Origin: Chelonoidis abingdonii
Taxonomy: Eukaryota; Chordata; Testudines; Testudinidae
Assembly (NCBI RefSeq): GCF_003597395.2
Contig: NC_133774.1
Location: 36,767,855 to 36,831,854, forward strand
Direction of reading: 5' to 3'
DNA length: 64,000 nucleotides
The translations under genes were made by a program, and so were the position numbers. Numbering within the stretch: position 1 is the first letter of the stretch; each line of letters starts with the position of its first letter. Positions 21,526 through 32,098 of this stretch are shown here, piece by piece. The notes below the pieces were generated by a model. The model searched no databases, was not told where the DNA came from, and worked only from the letters and a program-made list of their open reading frames with translations.

Positions 21526-23590
21526 CCAATGTTGAATAGAGGGGAATGATCACGTCCCTCGATCTGTTGGCAATGCCCCTACTTATACAGCCCAAAATGC
21601 TATTAGCCTTTTTGGGAACAAGGACACACTGTTGACCCATATCCAGCTTCTTGTTCACTGTAACTCCTAGCTCCTTTTCTGCAGAACTGCTACTTAGCCA
21701 CTTGGTCCCTAGCCTGCAGCAGTGCATGGGATTCTTTCTTCCTAAGTGCAAGACTCTGCTCTTGTCCTTGTTGAACTTCATCAGATTTCTTTTGGCTCAA
21801 TCCTCTAATTTGTCTAGGTCCCTATGTATCCTATCCCTACCCTGCAGCGTATCTACCACTCCTCCCAGTTTAGTGTTATCGGCAAATTTGCTGAAGGTGC
21901 AATGCACGCCATCCTCAAAACCATTAACGAAGGTATTGAACAAAACCGGCCCCAGGACGGACCCTTGGGGCACTCCGCTTGATAAAGGCTGCCAACCAGA
22001 CATGGAGCCATTGATCACTACCCATTGAGCCCAATGATCTAGCCAGCTTTCCATCCACCTTATAGTCCTTTCATCCAAGTTCTTTAACTTGCTGGCAAGA
22101 ATACTGTGGAGGACTGTATCAAAAGCTTTGCTAAAGTCAAGGAATAACACGTCCACTACTTTCCCCTCATCCACAGAGCCAGTTATCTCATCATAGAAGG
22201 CAATTAGGTTAGTGAGGCATGACTTGCCCTTGGTGAATCCATGCGGACTTTCCTGATCACTTTCCTCTCCTCCAAGTGCTTCAAAATTGATTCCTTGAGG
22301 ACCTGCTCCACGATTTTTCCAGGGACTGAGGTGAGGCTGACTGGCCTGTAGTTCCCTGGATCCTCCTCCTTCTCTTTTTTAAATATGGGCACTAGACTTT
22401 TTCCAGTCATCTGGGACCTCCCCCGATCACCATGAGTTTTCAAAGATAATGGCCAATGCCTCTGCAGCCACATCCGCCAACTCCTTTAGCACCCTCGAAT
22501 GCAGTGCATGGACTTGTATTCATCCAGTTTTTCTAAATAGTCCCGAACCAGTTCTTTCTCCACAGAGGGCTGGTCACCTTCTCCCCATACTGTGCTGCCC
22601 AGTGCCGTAGTCTGAGAGCTGACCTTGTTCGTGAAGAGAGAGGCAAAAAAAGCATTGAGTTCATTAGCTTTTTCCACATCCTCTGTCACTAGGTTCCCTT
22701 TCCTATTCATTAAGGGACCCACACTTTCCCTGACCTTCTTCTTGTTGCAAACATACCTGTAGAAACCTTTCTTGTTACTCTTAACATCCCCTGCTAGTTG
22801 CAACTCCAATTGTGATTTTGCCTTCCTGATTTCACTACTGCATGTCTGAGCAGTATTTTTATACTCCTCCCTGGTCATTTGTCTAAGCTTCCACTTCTTG
22901 TAAGCTTCTTTTTTGTGTTTAAGATCAACAAGGATTTCACTGTTAAGCCAAGCTGGTCGCCTGTCATATTTACTATTCTTTCTACACATTGGATGGTTTG
23001 TTCCTGCAACCTCAATAAGGATTCTTTAAAATACAGCCAGCTCTCCTGGACTCCTTTCCCCTTCTGTTATTCTCCCAGGAGATCCTGCCCATCAGTTCCC
23101 TGAAGGAGTCAAAGTCTGCTTTTCTGAAGTCCAGGGTCTGTATTCTGCTGCTCTTATTTCTTCCTTGTGTCAGGATCCTGACCTCGACCATCTCATGGTC
23201 ACTGCCTCCCAGGTTCCCATCCACTTTTGATTCCTCTACTAATTCTTCCCTGTTTGTGAGCAGCAGGTCAAGAAGAGCTCTGCCCCTAGTTCGTTCCTCC
23301 AGCACTTGCACCAGGAAATTGTCCCCTACACTTTCCAAAAACTTTCTGGATTGTCTGCGCACTGCTGTATTGCTCTCCCAGCAGATATTAGGGTGATTGG
23401 AAGTCCATGAGAACCAGGGTCTGTGACTAGTAACTTCTGTTAGCTGCCTGAAGGAAGCCTCGTCCACCTCATCCCCCTGGTCTGGTGGTCTATAGCAGAC
23501 TCCCACCATGACATTACCCTTGTTGCTCACACTTCTAAACTTAATCCAGAGAGACACCCCAACTAATTGAGGATTCACTGCCTCCATGCC
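21525..23590 (-). mobile_element. CR1 LINE, endonuclease and reverse transcriptase, 3' end missing
   Basis: Minus-strand frames give, in order: AP-endonuclease C-terminal part (NVMVGVCYRPPDQGDEVDEA, then GGSDHEMVEV with the conserved SDH); a linker (RRPAWLNSEILVDLKHKKEA); RT fingers (GNYRPVSLTSVPGKIVEQVL); motif A (VLFLDFSKAFDTV); motif B ([17 protein letters not shown]); motif C as KFADNTKLGG; and a thumb segment. Motif C normally ends in FADD, so a catalytic Asp is lost. Several frameshifts and stops make it inactive. It ends at CTCTATTCAACATTGG, well before the CR1 3' end, which is unusual for a LINE. Confidence 0.9.
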
Positions 23591-24768
23591 TATTCTTCTT
23601 CAGACAATCTCATTACTTCCCTCCAAGCTGACGTCTAGGGAAGCTCTGTGATTTGTAGAACCCTATGTGGAATCCCTGAATCCCACCTGCCCCTGCAGAG
23701 TGGAATCAGAACAGTATTGTCATGCTCAGGACCCTCTATGCCTGCAGAATTACACAGGGAATAGGGAAGCCGAATTTTCCCTTGTGCATCAAGGACCTGA
23801 TTCAACTCCTGTTAAGTCAATGGTAGTTTTTCTGTTGACTGCAATGGACACTGGAACAGCTCCTCTCTCCATATATAGATAGGATTTTTTTTTTTTTGCT
23901 GTATGCATTATATAACAAAGGTTGAAGTTCTCCCAACCATCCCCTTCCAAAGCCTCATGCCTATCTAATAATTCTTCATTTGCCATGAACAATAAGTCCA
24001 GAATGGCCAGTTTGTTGCAAAGCAGATTCTTATAAAAAAGATTTAAAAGTACTGGAGGTCTTTTTTTTTTTTTTTTTTAATTTTTACTAGCTTCTAAACA
24101 CACAAGTCTATTCCAAACTCAATCTTGATCAAAGCACACAAACCAAGTTATCATGGTGTGTAATAGGCAGTATTGTAAGCCAGCTGCCTGGTCTTTTGCA
24201 GTTTAACATGATGCATAGCTCAGATTCATAGTTCATTAATAGTTAATACTGTAATTCAAGAAACATTTTTAAAAGAAAAAATGCACCGATTATGGTTTGC
24301 GTCACTTTGTACAGAATTTGCCTGGATGACTCCTGGCACACATGCAGTGTAATGTGCTAAAAAGGGAAGGGTCAGGATTGCTATTTTGTGGCATGTGGTA
24401 GAATTGGTTTAGTGGAGACTTTTGCACAGAAACCAAACACATCCAGAGGAACTCACTCATTTCTTAAGAGGACAACACTAAGCTCAACATCTGTGACATT
24501 TGCAGATTGTTATTCACCTAAGTGAAATTCACACCAGTGCAAAGGGTCTACAGAAGGCCCTAAACACCAAGACTCACTTAAGCCCTTAACTAAAAGTGTA
24601 AGTGGTTTAGAGAACATTGCACGGGCCTGCTGTGCTGTGGTGATGTCACCACCAAGCATCAGAAGCCACTACATAGTAACATTCTTTCAAACAGGCAAGA
24701 TGAGGTGGCCAGAAGTCAAGCCCTGTTTGTCTGTCGGATCCTGAATAAAGCAAAAACTCCCTCTAGGA
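23591..24768. other. Intron DNA, poly-T tracts
   Basis: T-runs lie at 23883-23899 and 24061-24078. 23786-23850 contains GGACCTGATTCAACTCCTGT and TAAGTCAATGG, relics of the dispersed palindromic family. Nothing else recognised. Confidence 0.45.
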
Positions 24769-25630
24769 CAGTGGTTTTCAAACTTTTTTTCCGGGGACCC
24801 AGTTGAAGAAAATTTTTGATACCTGTGACCCAATGGACCTGGTGATGAGGGGTTTGAGGTGTGGGAGGGGCTCAAGGTGTGGGAGGGGCTCAGGGCTAGG
24901 GCAGAGTGTTGAGGCTGAGGGCTGCAGGGTGGAGCTGGGAATGAGGGGTTCAGGGTGTGGGAGGGGGGTCTGGGCTGGGGCAGGGGGTGCAGGTTGAGGA
25001 GTTTGGGGTGCAGGAGGGAGCTCTGGGTTTGCGGGGGGCTCAGGGCAGGGCAGGAGATTGGGGTTTGGGATGGGGTCAGGGCTCTGGGCTGGGAGTACAG
25101 GCTCTGGGATGGGGCCAGAGATTAGAGGTTTGGGGTGCAGGAAGGGGATCCGGGTTGGGGAATGCCCAGGGCTGGGGCAGGGGATTGGGGTGCGGGGTTG
25201 AGGCACAGGCTTATCTCTGGTGGCTCCCAATCAGTGGTGTAGCCAGGGTGCGGAGGCAGGCTTCCTGTCTGTCCCCTGACACCGCAGATGATGCTGCACC
25301 CTGGAAGCGGCCAGCAGCAGGTCCGGCTCCATGGCGGAGGCATACAAGCAGCTCCATGTGACTCTTGCCCACAGGCACCGCCCTCGCTGGCCAATGGGAG
25401 TGTGGAGCTGGTGATTGGTGTGGGGGCAGCATGTGGAGCCCCGTGGCCCCCTGCCTAGAAGCTGGACCTGCTGCTGGCCACTTCTGGGGCGCAGTGCAGT
25501 GTTGGAACAGGTAGGCACTAGCCTGCCTTAGCTGGGCAGCTCCGCTGGCAGGGCAGGGCAGGGCAGGGCAGGAACAGTCCTCTGGGGAAGAAAAAGACTC
25601 CAGCAGCAATTCTATGCCTGTCCAGCCCTG
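24769..25630. mobile_element. GC-rich turtle element with hAT-like start and minisatellite
   Basis: Starts CAGTGGTTTTCAAACTTTTT at 24771, the common hAT-type terminus. From 24850 to 25200 G-rich units vary around GGGGTGTGGGAGGGGCTCAG and GGGGCAGGGGGTT. 25370-25600 has CCAATGGGAG and GTGGAGCCCCGTGGCCCC as in other turtle copies, and ends in a (GGGCA)n run at 25548-25572. Long open frames here on both strands are by-products of GC-rich repeats, not genes. Confidence 0.6.
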
Positions 25631-25944
25631 GGTTCCTCAATGCTCAAGTATGACTATTGTGAACTGCTTGTGTCTGCAGAGACAAGAGGAAGATTGTCAG
25701 AGAGGTGGTGCCCAGGGGATGCTAGAAGAGCAACTGTGGAGTGAGGACAAAGGCATCATAGGTAAGACTTGGAAAGAGAATGTAGCAGGATAAGTCATGA
25801 CAAAATGGAAATAATACTGGTTGGAAAGGCAAAGGTTGGGGAAATATTTGGAACAGTGACTGGCACTTCCGTAAGTTAAAAATTGAGGTTTTTCACTTAA
25901 AACGGAGATTCAACCACTTTGTTACACATGAAGAAAGTGAGAGT

Positions 25945-26160
25945 AGAGGGCTAACCTTTCAAAGATACCCTTTTTCAAAAGGGCCACTGACTCCCATTTT
26001 TCTCAATGAGAGTGACGCCAACCTGCCCTCAAAGAAGATGGCGGCCCGAGTCCACAACTTCCCTGAGTGCAGCTTGGCTTCACTCTCATTGAGAAAAATG
26101 GGAGGCAGTGGTCATTTTGAAGGAGGGTTTCTTTGCAAAGGGCATTTTTAGCCTCCTCCC
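25945..26160. mobile_element. Palindromic MITE-like element
   Basis: Inner arms 25984-26020 and 26075-26111 pair with 35 of 37 bases. Less perfect pairing extends outwards (TTCAAAA next to CCACTG on both sides, then CTTTCAAAG/CTTTGCAAAG). The loop carries AAGATGGCGGC at 26035-26045. Non-coding. Confidence 0.7.
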
Positions 26161-26433
26161 ACTGAGACCAATAGGAGATGGCAGGCATTCTGAAAGAGGA
26201 GAATTCTTTGTGGAATTCTCTATAGTAGAACATTATTTTTCAGCCCATGCTGATGAAGAAACTTTCAGTTATAAAGAATAATGGCAAAAATGATCATTAT
26301 TCCTATTTTCAAAGTTGATCTGTTGAACCAGATCTACTCATATTTATATTTAAGGGGTGAGAATTTCACCACAGTTCTAGCCCCTTTCTGCCACAAGAAA
26401 AGGGCCAGAGCAGTATAAGGGGGCCTTAAAAGC
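26161..26433. other. Intron DNA, nothing recognised
   Basis: Short stretch between two MITE-like elements with no feature seen. Confidence 0.4.
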
Positions 26434-26709
26434 AGGGCTGGCTCCAGGCCCCAGCGCACCAAGTGCATGCTTGGGGCAGCATGCCACAGGGGGTTCTCTG
26501 TCAGTTGCCGGGAAGGCCGCAGGCGGCTCCGGTGGACCTCCCACAGGCGTGCCTGTGGAGGGTCCGCTGGTCCCGCGGCTCCGGTGGAGCATCCACAGGC
26601 ACGCCTGCGGGAGGTCCACTGGAGCCATGGGACCGGCGAGTGGCAGAGCGCTCCCCGCGGCATGCCGCTGTGCTTGGGGTGGCGAAATGGCTAGAGCCGG
26701 CCCTGCTTA
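26434..26709. mobile_element. hAT-like MITE
   Basis: Left end AGCAGGGCTGGCTC and right end GAGCCGGCCCTGCTT form terminal inverted repeats of the CAGGGCCGGCTC type found in turtle and crocodilian hAT elements. The interior holds repeated GCTCCGGTGGA and CCACAGGC(G/A)TGCCTG words, some as inverted copies. Open frames on both strands inside it are repeat artefacts. Confidence 0.75.
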
Positions 26710-26914
26710 AAAGCCCAATAATTTGCCAGGGGAGGACTCCTCCATTGCAGGAGCTGTGAAAGTCAGCCCTAAGGCTGTCTTCTGAGGACCCTTTTGCAAG
26801 CCTTCGTTTAGGAGGTATATACCAGGGACAGGAAGGGTGTGTTGGGGGTGGGGCAGCAGCACTGAACTCTGCATAGATTTCAGGCCAACAGGGCAGCCAT
26901 AGGAAGTTAAAAGA

Positions 26915-26948
26915 ATGAGGGGTACTTGTGGCTCCTTAGAGACTAATG
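26915..26948 (-). mobile_element. Turtle SINE tail fragment
   Basis: Minus strand reads ATTAGTCTCTAAGGAGCCAC then AAGTACCCCTC, a short piece of the turtle SINE tail seen in full at 13.7 kb. Confidence 0.65.
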
Positions 26949-27319
26949 TCTCCAGCTCCCAGAAGAAGCCCAAGATTGGGAGATCAACATGATGGCTTAA
27001 AGCCAGCCTAGTAGCTCCTCCCACCATATGTTGTTTGTTTTCGTATGTTCCTGCTTCAGTGCTACTTATAAACTTCTTTCTAAAAGGTATTTTTAAAGTT
27101 ATTTTAAGGCGAATACATCTTCCTTTTTTTGCTTCTCTTCCGTTTTTTTGAGGGGATGTACCTTTTCTGTTGACATTCACAGAGGTTTCAGTTCTCTTTC
27201 TAATTATTTTTATACTTTTATTGTGTTTTCTTTCACCTTTTTATTCTATGTATTTAGCACTTGTTTCAATTTAATTAAAAAATCATGGCATCTTGTCTTT
27301 TCTATTTGAATCCTAACAT

Positions 27320-27449
27320 TCTTACTCAGGTAAACTTCCCTGGGAGTAAAACTTCAGGAGTGGAAACCGAGATATATTGAAATCAATTTGAGTAGATCTA
27401 GGTTTCCACTCCTGAAGTTTTACGCCCAGGGAAGTTTACCTGAGTAAGA
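27320..27449. repeat. Near-perfect inverted repeat (49-bp arms)
   Basis: Arms 27320-27368 and 27401-27449 are reverse complements with one mismatch in the 49 bases, separated by a 32-bp AT-rich loop. The arms include CTCAGGTAAACTTCCCTGGG and ACTTCAGGAGTGGAAACC. A transcript would form a long hairpin. No coding frame and no MITE family I can name. Confidence 0.9.
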
Positions 27450-29503
27450 TAAACCCCAACAGTGTTGGATTTCACCTGTCATATTTAAGTTTTTCTCTGC
27501 TGTTTTCTACAGCAAGTAAAACATGTAATCAGTTTTGCAAGCAGCTTTTTTTTTTTGTTATTTCCCCTGCCCTAGGAAAGATGATACCCTGTATATGGCA
27601 CTGCTGCTAAACATTAATATCTCACACCTCTAACAGTAATATGCTGCTTGTAGCTGAAAAAAATCCTGATTGCTTGTGTGAATTATTAAGTCTACATAAA
27701 TACTGATGACTATGAAATCCGCCATTGAAAGTTATACCTAACAACAGTATGCTAATTGGGGATGAGCAGATAATATTTAAACAGAGTTTAAAATTAAAGA
27801 GAAAGCTTGAAGCTCTGGTTCTTCAAGTAGCTAAAGAATTTTTCTTTGATGACATGGAGTGTCACTTAAGCATTCTTCATGTCTTTGCTTCAAAAGAGAA
27901 GTGGTGAACATGAGTTTCTCTTTTACTTTCTAGACAACAGCAGAGTTCAGGGTTCTTTTTCCCATCACCCTGGCTGGAAACATCATTAATGTGCAGAGCA
28001 GTATAAAGAGCGCAGCTTCCTTTATTTTTTTGTTGTTAGCAATGTAGTCAACTTCAACTGCAGACACACAGATTCCGGAGTGGTAGAACTCAGGTCCTAA
28101 TGGGCAAGAAGCCTTTTGCTTAGCTCTAAAAGTTGATGTTGTAGGACCTGGCTGATTTGTGCTTTGATAAATGGCAAATCCACAAATCCTCATTCAAAAC
28201 AGATGTCTGGACTTGCAACTTAATGGAGCACAGAAATGTGAGACCATGCTATTGTGCTGAGAGTGGGGCTGGCATTGGTTGTCACTTCCAAGTGCCTCAC
28301 TGTGTCTGGCTCCAGCTAAAGCTCAGACACTGGCCTCTGTCCTGACTTTTTAAATATTCTCTCCCCTGCCGGTGCTGATAACTGGGGCAGGGACGGGCTC
28401 TCTTTGCTCTTGCAGCAGCTCTCTTGGGGTTCCCATGGAAATGAAGAGGAACTGGCTGGCAGTCTACAGCAAGAGAGGCCCTCACTGTCTTCCTGCTCCC
28501 CTTGATTACAGCAGAAGCTACCAAGACAGCCATAATTGCAAGCACCGAGCACAGCTGTAGAGAATGAGTGAAGGCAACTGCCATCAGCTTCCTGTGAAGT
28601 AGGAGACAGCCTAAAGTTCCACCTCCCATCCTTTCACTTGCAGATAGGATTGTGAGTCTCTGGCCCATAAACTGCACACATTTGTAGCTGTCTATGATGA
28701 AATAGTGACCCAAAATTATCTAGCAGCTCAGACACCATGGTAATGTGCACACTGTCAAAACTTAAGACACCTAGGTTACTGGAGACAGATAAACTAATGC
28801 TTTGAAAGGTCTGTTGTGCAATATATAATACAATACATTAGACTGAATATGAGGACGTAAAGTTATACGCTCTTGCTTAAGATCAAGTCTAAGCACCAGA
28901 CCATAATACAGAGCAAAAGATCAGCACAGACCACCTTCTCACTTGTGCACGGTCTCTCTCTCAAGAAAACGACTTGGTGTGTGGTAGGCACCCAAAGTTC
29001 CAGATCTAATTATCTTTCTGGCCATGATCACAGACAAGGACATATGGGAGATGATGGATTTTTTTCATGCTGTTATCTATAGTAGAGCCATTGTGTATCC
29101 ATGTTTTTATTGCACACATCAAGCATTGCTCCAAAATGCACCAAGCAGGATACATCTTCACTTTTCAGTGGCACTGTACCTATCATAAGGGTCTACAGCA
29201 CATTGTATATACATCCCTGCTCTTCAGTATTAAAACATTGGTAGCAGCCCTTCCTAGATACTCCAAAGCAGAGTGGTACAAGGCACTTTCACTTCTACTG
29301 AAGGCTGCGCATACTACATCTGCAATGTATTCCAGCCCTTGCTATCTTAGAATTAAATTCTCCTATATGATAATGCTGATAACTATTGCTAGACCAATTA
29401 TATCAAACACATCTGGGATAAAGAAAAATTGAAAAACAATCCCAATACAAATGCTTTACAGATTCACATAGGAGTGCTACAGTAATATAGATGCTCTACT
29501 TAC
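27450..29503. other. Intron DNA, nothing recognised
   Basis: Open frames around 28297-28713 overlap in opposite strands and have no recognisable content. No repeat family recognised. Confidence 0.4.
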
Positions 29504-29605
29504 TTTTCTGAACACAGTGGTCTGGTATCGGAGCTAGATTGTTCCGTACAGGAGTAAGGTCTTTTACTTTGGGTCGGTCTAGGGACATCTGTTGAAAACT
29601 TTTCC
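29504..29605 (-). CDS. ANKRD55: ANKRD55 penultimate coding exon
   Basis: A 102-nt exon, phase 1 in and out. The acceptor is TTCTATCACAG and the donor AAAA|GTAAGT. In frame it encodes (G)KSFQQMSLDRPKVKDL and VRNNLAPIPDH, matching the human segment with RNNLAPLPDQ near the C-terminus. The in-frame continuation past the donor stops within two codons, as expected of an intron. Skipping would remove 34 codons in frame. It lies 6.1 kb downstream of the preceding exon and 12.7 kb upstream of the last, the largest intron seen. Confidence 0.92.
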
Positions 29606-30060
29606 CTGTGATAGAAAAATATATGCATACTATATGTACTTGGAAATAATATGGAGCATGACAGTACTCTACTTGCTGGTAGACTAACAACTTCTGTGTT
29701 AATATTCAGAAATAGGTACCTTCTTGTCTATAGAAAAACCAACTGAAAATGGCTAGACAGAAGCTCAGTGGTGATTGCTGATATCTATTTATTTACATTC
29801 ATTTATAAAAATGAGTTGACATCAAGTTGTGCACATAAAAAGTCTAGATAACAACATGACCTTGTTACTGTCACTCTGGTTCCCGTTCTCTCATCTTGTG
29901 CGAAACACTCATTTGTACTGTCTTGTTTAAAATTGACCCAACATTTTGTAACTAGATCCACATTGGAAGCCAATAGGGCTGAACACTTGCATGTGCGTCC
30001 ATCTGTAGTATAGACAGTTTGCTGTTCTCATTTGAGGTCTTGAAGTCAGTGTTTCATACC

Positions 30061-30360
30061 TAAGGGTATGGCTATACTACCCACCGGATTGGCGGGTAGT
30101 GATCGGTTTATCAGGGATCGATATATCACGTCTCATCTAGACACGATATATCGATCCCTGAACCCGCTCCTGTCGACTCCGGAACTCCACCAGGGCGAGT
30201 GGAGGTAGCAGAGTTGACAGGGGGAGCTGCGGCCGTCGATCCCGCGCCATAAGGACAGGAGGTAAGTTGAAATAAGATACGTAACTTCAGCTATGGGAAT
30301 AGCGTAGCTGAAGTCGAAGTATCTTACATCGTCTCCGCCCCCTAGAGTAGACCAGGCCTA
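30061..30360. mobile_element. MITE with internal palindrome
   Basis: Ends are GGGTATGGCTATACTAC and GAGTAGACCAGGCC, the GGGTATGTCTACACT/AGTGTAGACCAGGCC type of turtle MITEs. Inside, TCAGGGATCGATATATCACG and its complement CGATATATCGATCCCTGA flank a 15-base centre. Confidence 0.75.
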
Positions 30361-30411
30361 CTGTCCTCTATGTAGACAAGTGTAATTCATCTCACCAGTT
30401 CTGGACAAAAG

Positions 30412-30482
30412 GCCTGATTCAAAGCCCATTGAAAGCAATGGGCATCTGTCCACTGGCTTCTATGGGGTTTGAATCAGGTCAA
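30412..30482. repeat. Small palindromic element
   Basis: GCCTGATTCAAAGCCCATTG at the left pairs with GGGGTTTGAATCAGG at the right, and CCCATTGAAAGCAATGGG is itself palindromic. It belongs to the group of relics with GATTC and CAATGGG words scattered through this window. Confidence 0.6.
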
Positions 30483-30924
30483 AATAGCTTTGTAAAAATA
30501 TGAAGAACACCTGTGGAAATCATAGATTTTGCCCCATCACTAGAGTCTAAATGCTGGTGAACTCCCTAGACCTGCTTTTCCTTTGTTTGGCATTCTGTTT
30601 AGTCCCTAATACAGTCAAATGGTTGTCAAATGCTGTCACTATCTTACATCCACTTTGCATGAGGATAAATGACTACATAAGCTTCAAGGTAGCAGAGAAT
30701 GTCGATCTGCTTCCATTACTATAGTCAAGCTGTGTTGGCTCTATTGTGATGCTTTAAATTGGAAACTGTTGGTTTTGCTTAATTTGAATGCACGTGTATG
30801 AGATTGACTGACTGTGGGATTTTGTTATTTCTCGAAAGAGAAGGACTTATTTCATAAATGAGGAAGTGTGGTGACAAAATGGCAACAGAGCATAATTATA
30901 TGCTTTGATATGAATGACTAGGAT

Positions 30925-32098
30925 ACAATGGATGTGTTATTCCTTGACTTTACCAAGGCTTTTGATACAGTCTCCTACAGTATTCTTGTCAGCAAGTTAA
31001 AGTAGTATGGGCTGGATGAATGGACTATAAGGTGGATAGAAAGCTGGCTAGATCATCCAGCTCAATGGGTAGTGATCAATGGCTCCATGTCTAGTTGGCA
31101 GCCTTTATCAAGCGGAGTTCCTCAAGGGTTGGTCCTGGGGCTGGTTTTGTTCAATATCTTCATTAATGATCTGAAGGATGGCGTGGATTGCACTCTCAGC
31201 AAGTTTGCAGATGACACTAAACTGGGAGGAGTGGTAGATACGCTGGAGGGTAGGGATAGGATACAGAGGGACCTAGACAAATTAGAGGATTGAGCCAAAA
31301 GAAATCTGATGAAGTTAACAAGGACAGTTCAACAAGGACAAGTGCAGAGTTCTGCACTTAGAATGGAAGATTCCCATTCACTGTTACAGACGAGGGACTG
31401 AATGGCTAGGCAGCAGTTCTGTAGAAAAGGACCTAGAGGTTACAGTAGACGAGAAGCTTGATCTGAGTCAGCAGTGTGCCCTTCTTGCCAAGAAGGCTAA
31501 TGGGATTTTGGGCTGTATAAGTAGGGGCATTGCCAGCAGATCGAGGGACGTGATCATTCCCCTCTATTCGGCATTGGTGAGGCCTCATCTGGAGTATTGT
31601 ATCCAATTTTGGGCCCCACACTACAAGGAGGATGTGGAAAAATTGGAGAGTCTGGCGGAGAGCAACAAAAATGATTAGGGGGTTGGTGCACATGATTTAT
31701 GAGAAGAGGCTGTGGGAATTGGGATTATTTAGTCTGCAGAAGAGAAAAATGAGGGGGGATTTGATAGCTGCTTTCAACTACCTGAAAGGGGGTTCCCAAG
31801 AGGAAGGATCTAGACTGTTCTCAGTGGTAGCAGATGACAGAACAAGGAGTAATGGTCTCAAGTTGCAGTGGGGGAGGTTTAGGTTGGATATTAGGGAAAA
31901 CTTTTTCACTTAGGAGGATGGTAAAGCACTGGAATGGGTTACCGAGGGAGGTGGTGGAATCTCCTTCCTTAGAGGTTTTTAAAGTCAGGCTTGATAAAGG
32001 TCTGGCTGGGATGATTTAGTTGGGGATCGATCCTGCGTGAGCAGAGGGTTGGACTAGATGACCTCCTGAGGTCCCTTCCAACCCTAATATTTTAATCC
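30925..32098 (+). mobile_element. CR1 LINE, reverse transcriptase to 3' end
   Basis: 5'-truncated just before RT motif A (MDVLFLDFTKAFDTV). Motif B reads [16 protein letters not shown] and motif [11 protein letters not shown] with both catalytic Asp residues. Then come [20 protein letters not shown] and a 3' end reading TGGACTAGATGACCTCCTGA, GGTCCCTTCCAACCCTAATA. In-frame stops (for example after SKLK in the fingers) and shifts make it inactive. It is about the same family as the copy at 21.5-23.6 kb, in the opposite direction. Confidence 0.92.

Noticed and set aside
24778..25609. Several long overlapping open frames with Pro/Ser or Gly-rich translations
   Set aside because: All lie in one GC-rich turtle repeat with minisatellite units, on both strands; no codon signature of a gene.
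26334..26759. Five overlapping frames of 75-109 codons
   Set aside because: They fall within a hAT-like MITE with terminal inverted repeats; stop-poor because GC-rich.
26707..27180. 157-codon minus-strand frame
   Set aside because: Covers a SINE tail fragment and unrelated intron sequence; no family recognised.
28297..28713. 138-codon minus-strand frame considered as an extra ANKRD55 exon
   Set aside because: Neither flanking splice sites nor the protein fit; the phases of the neighbouring exons already join without it.
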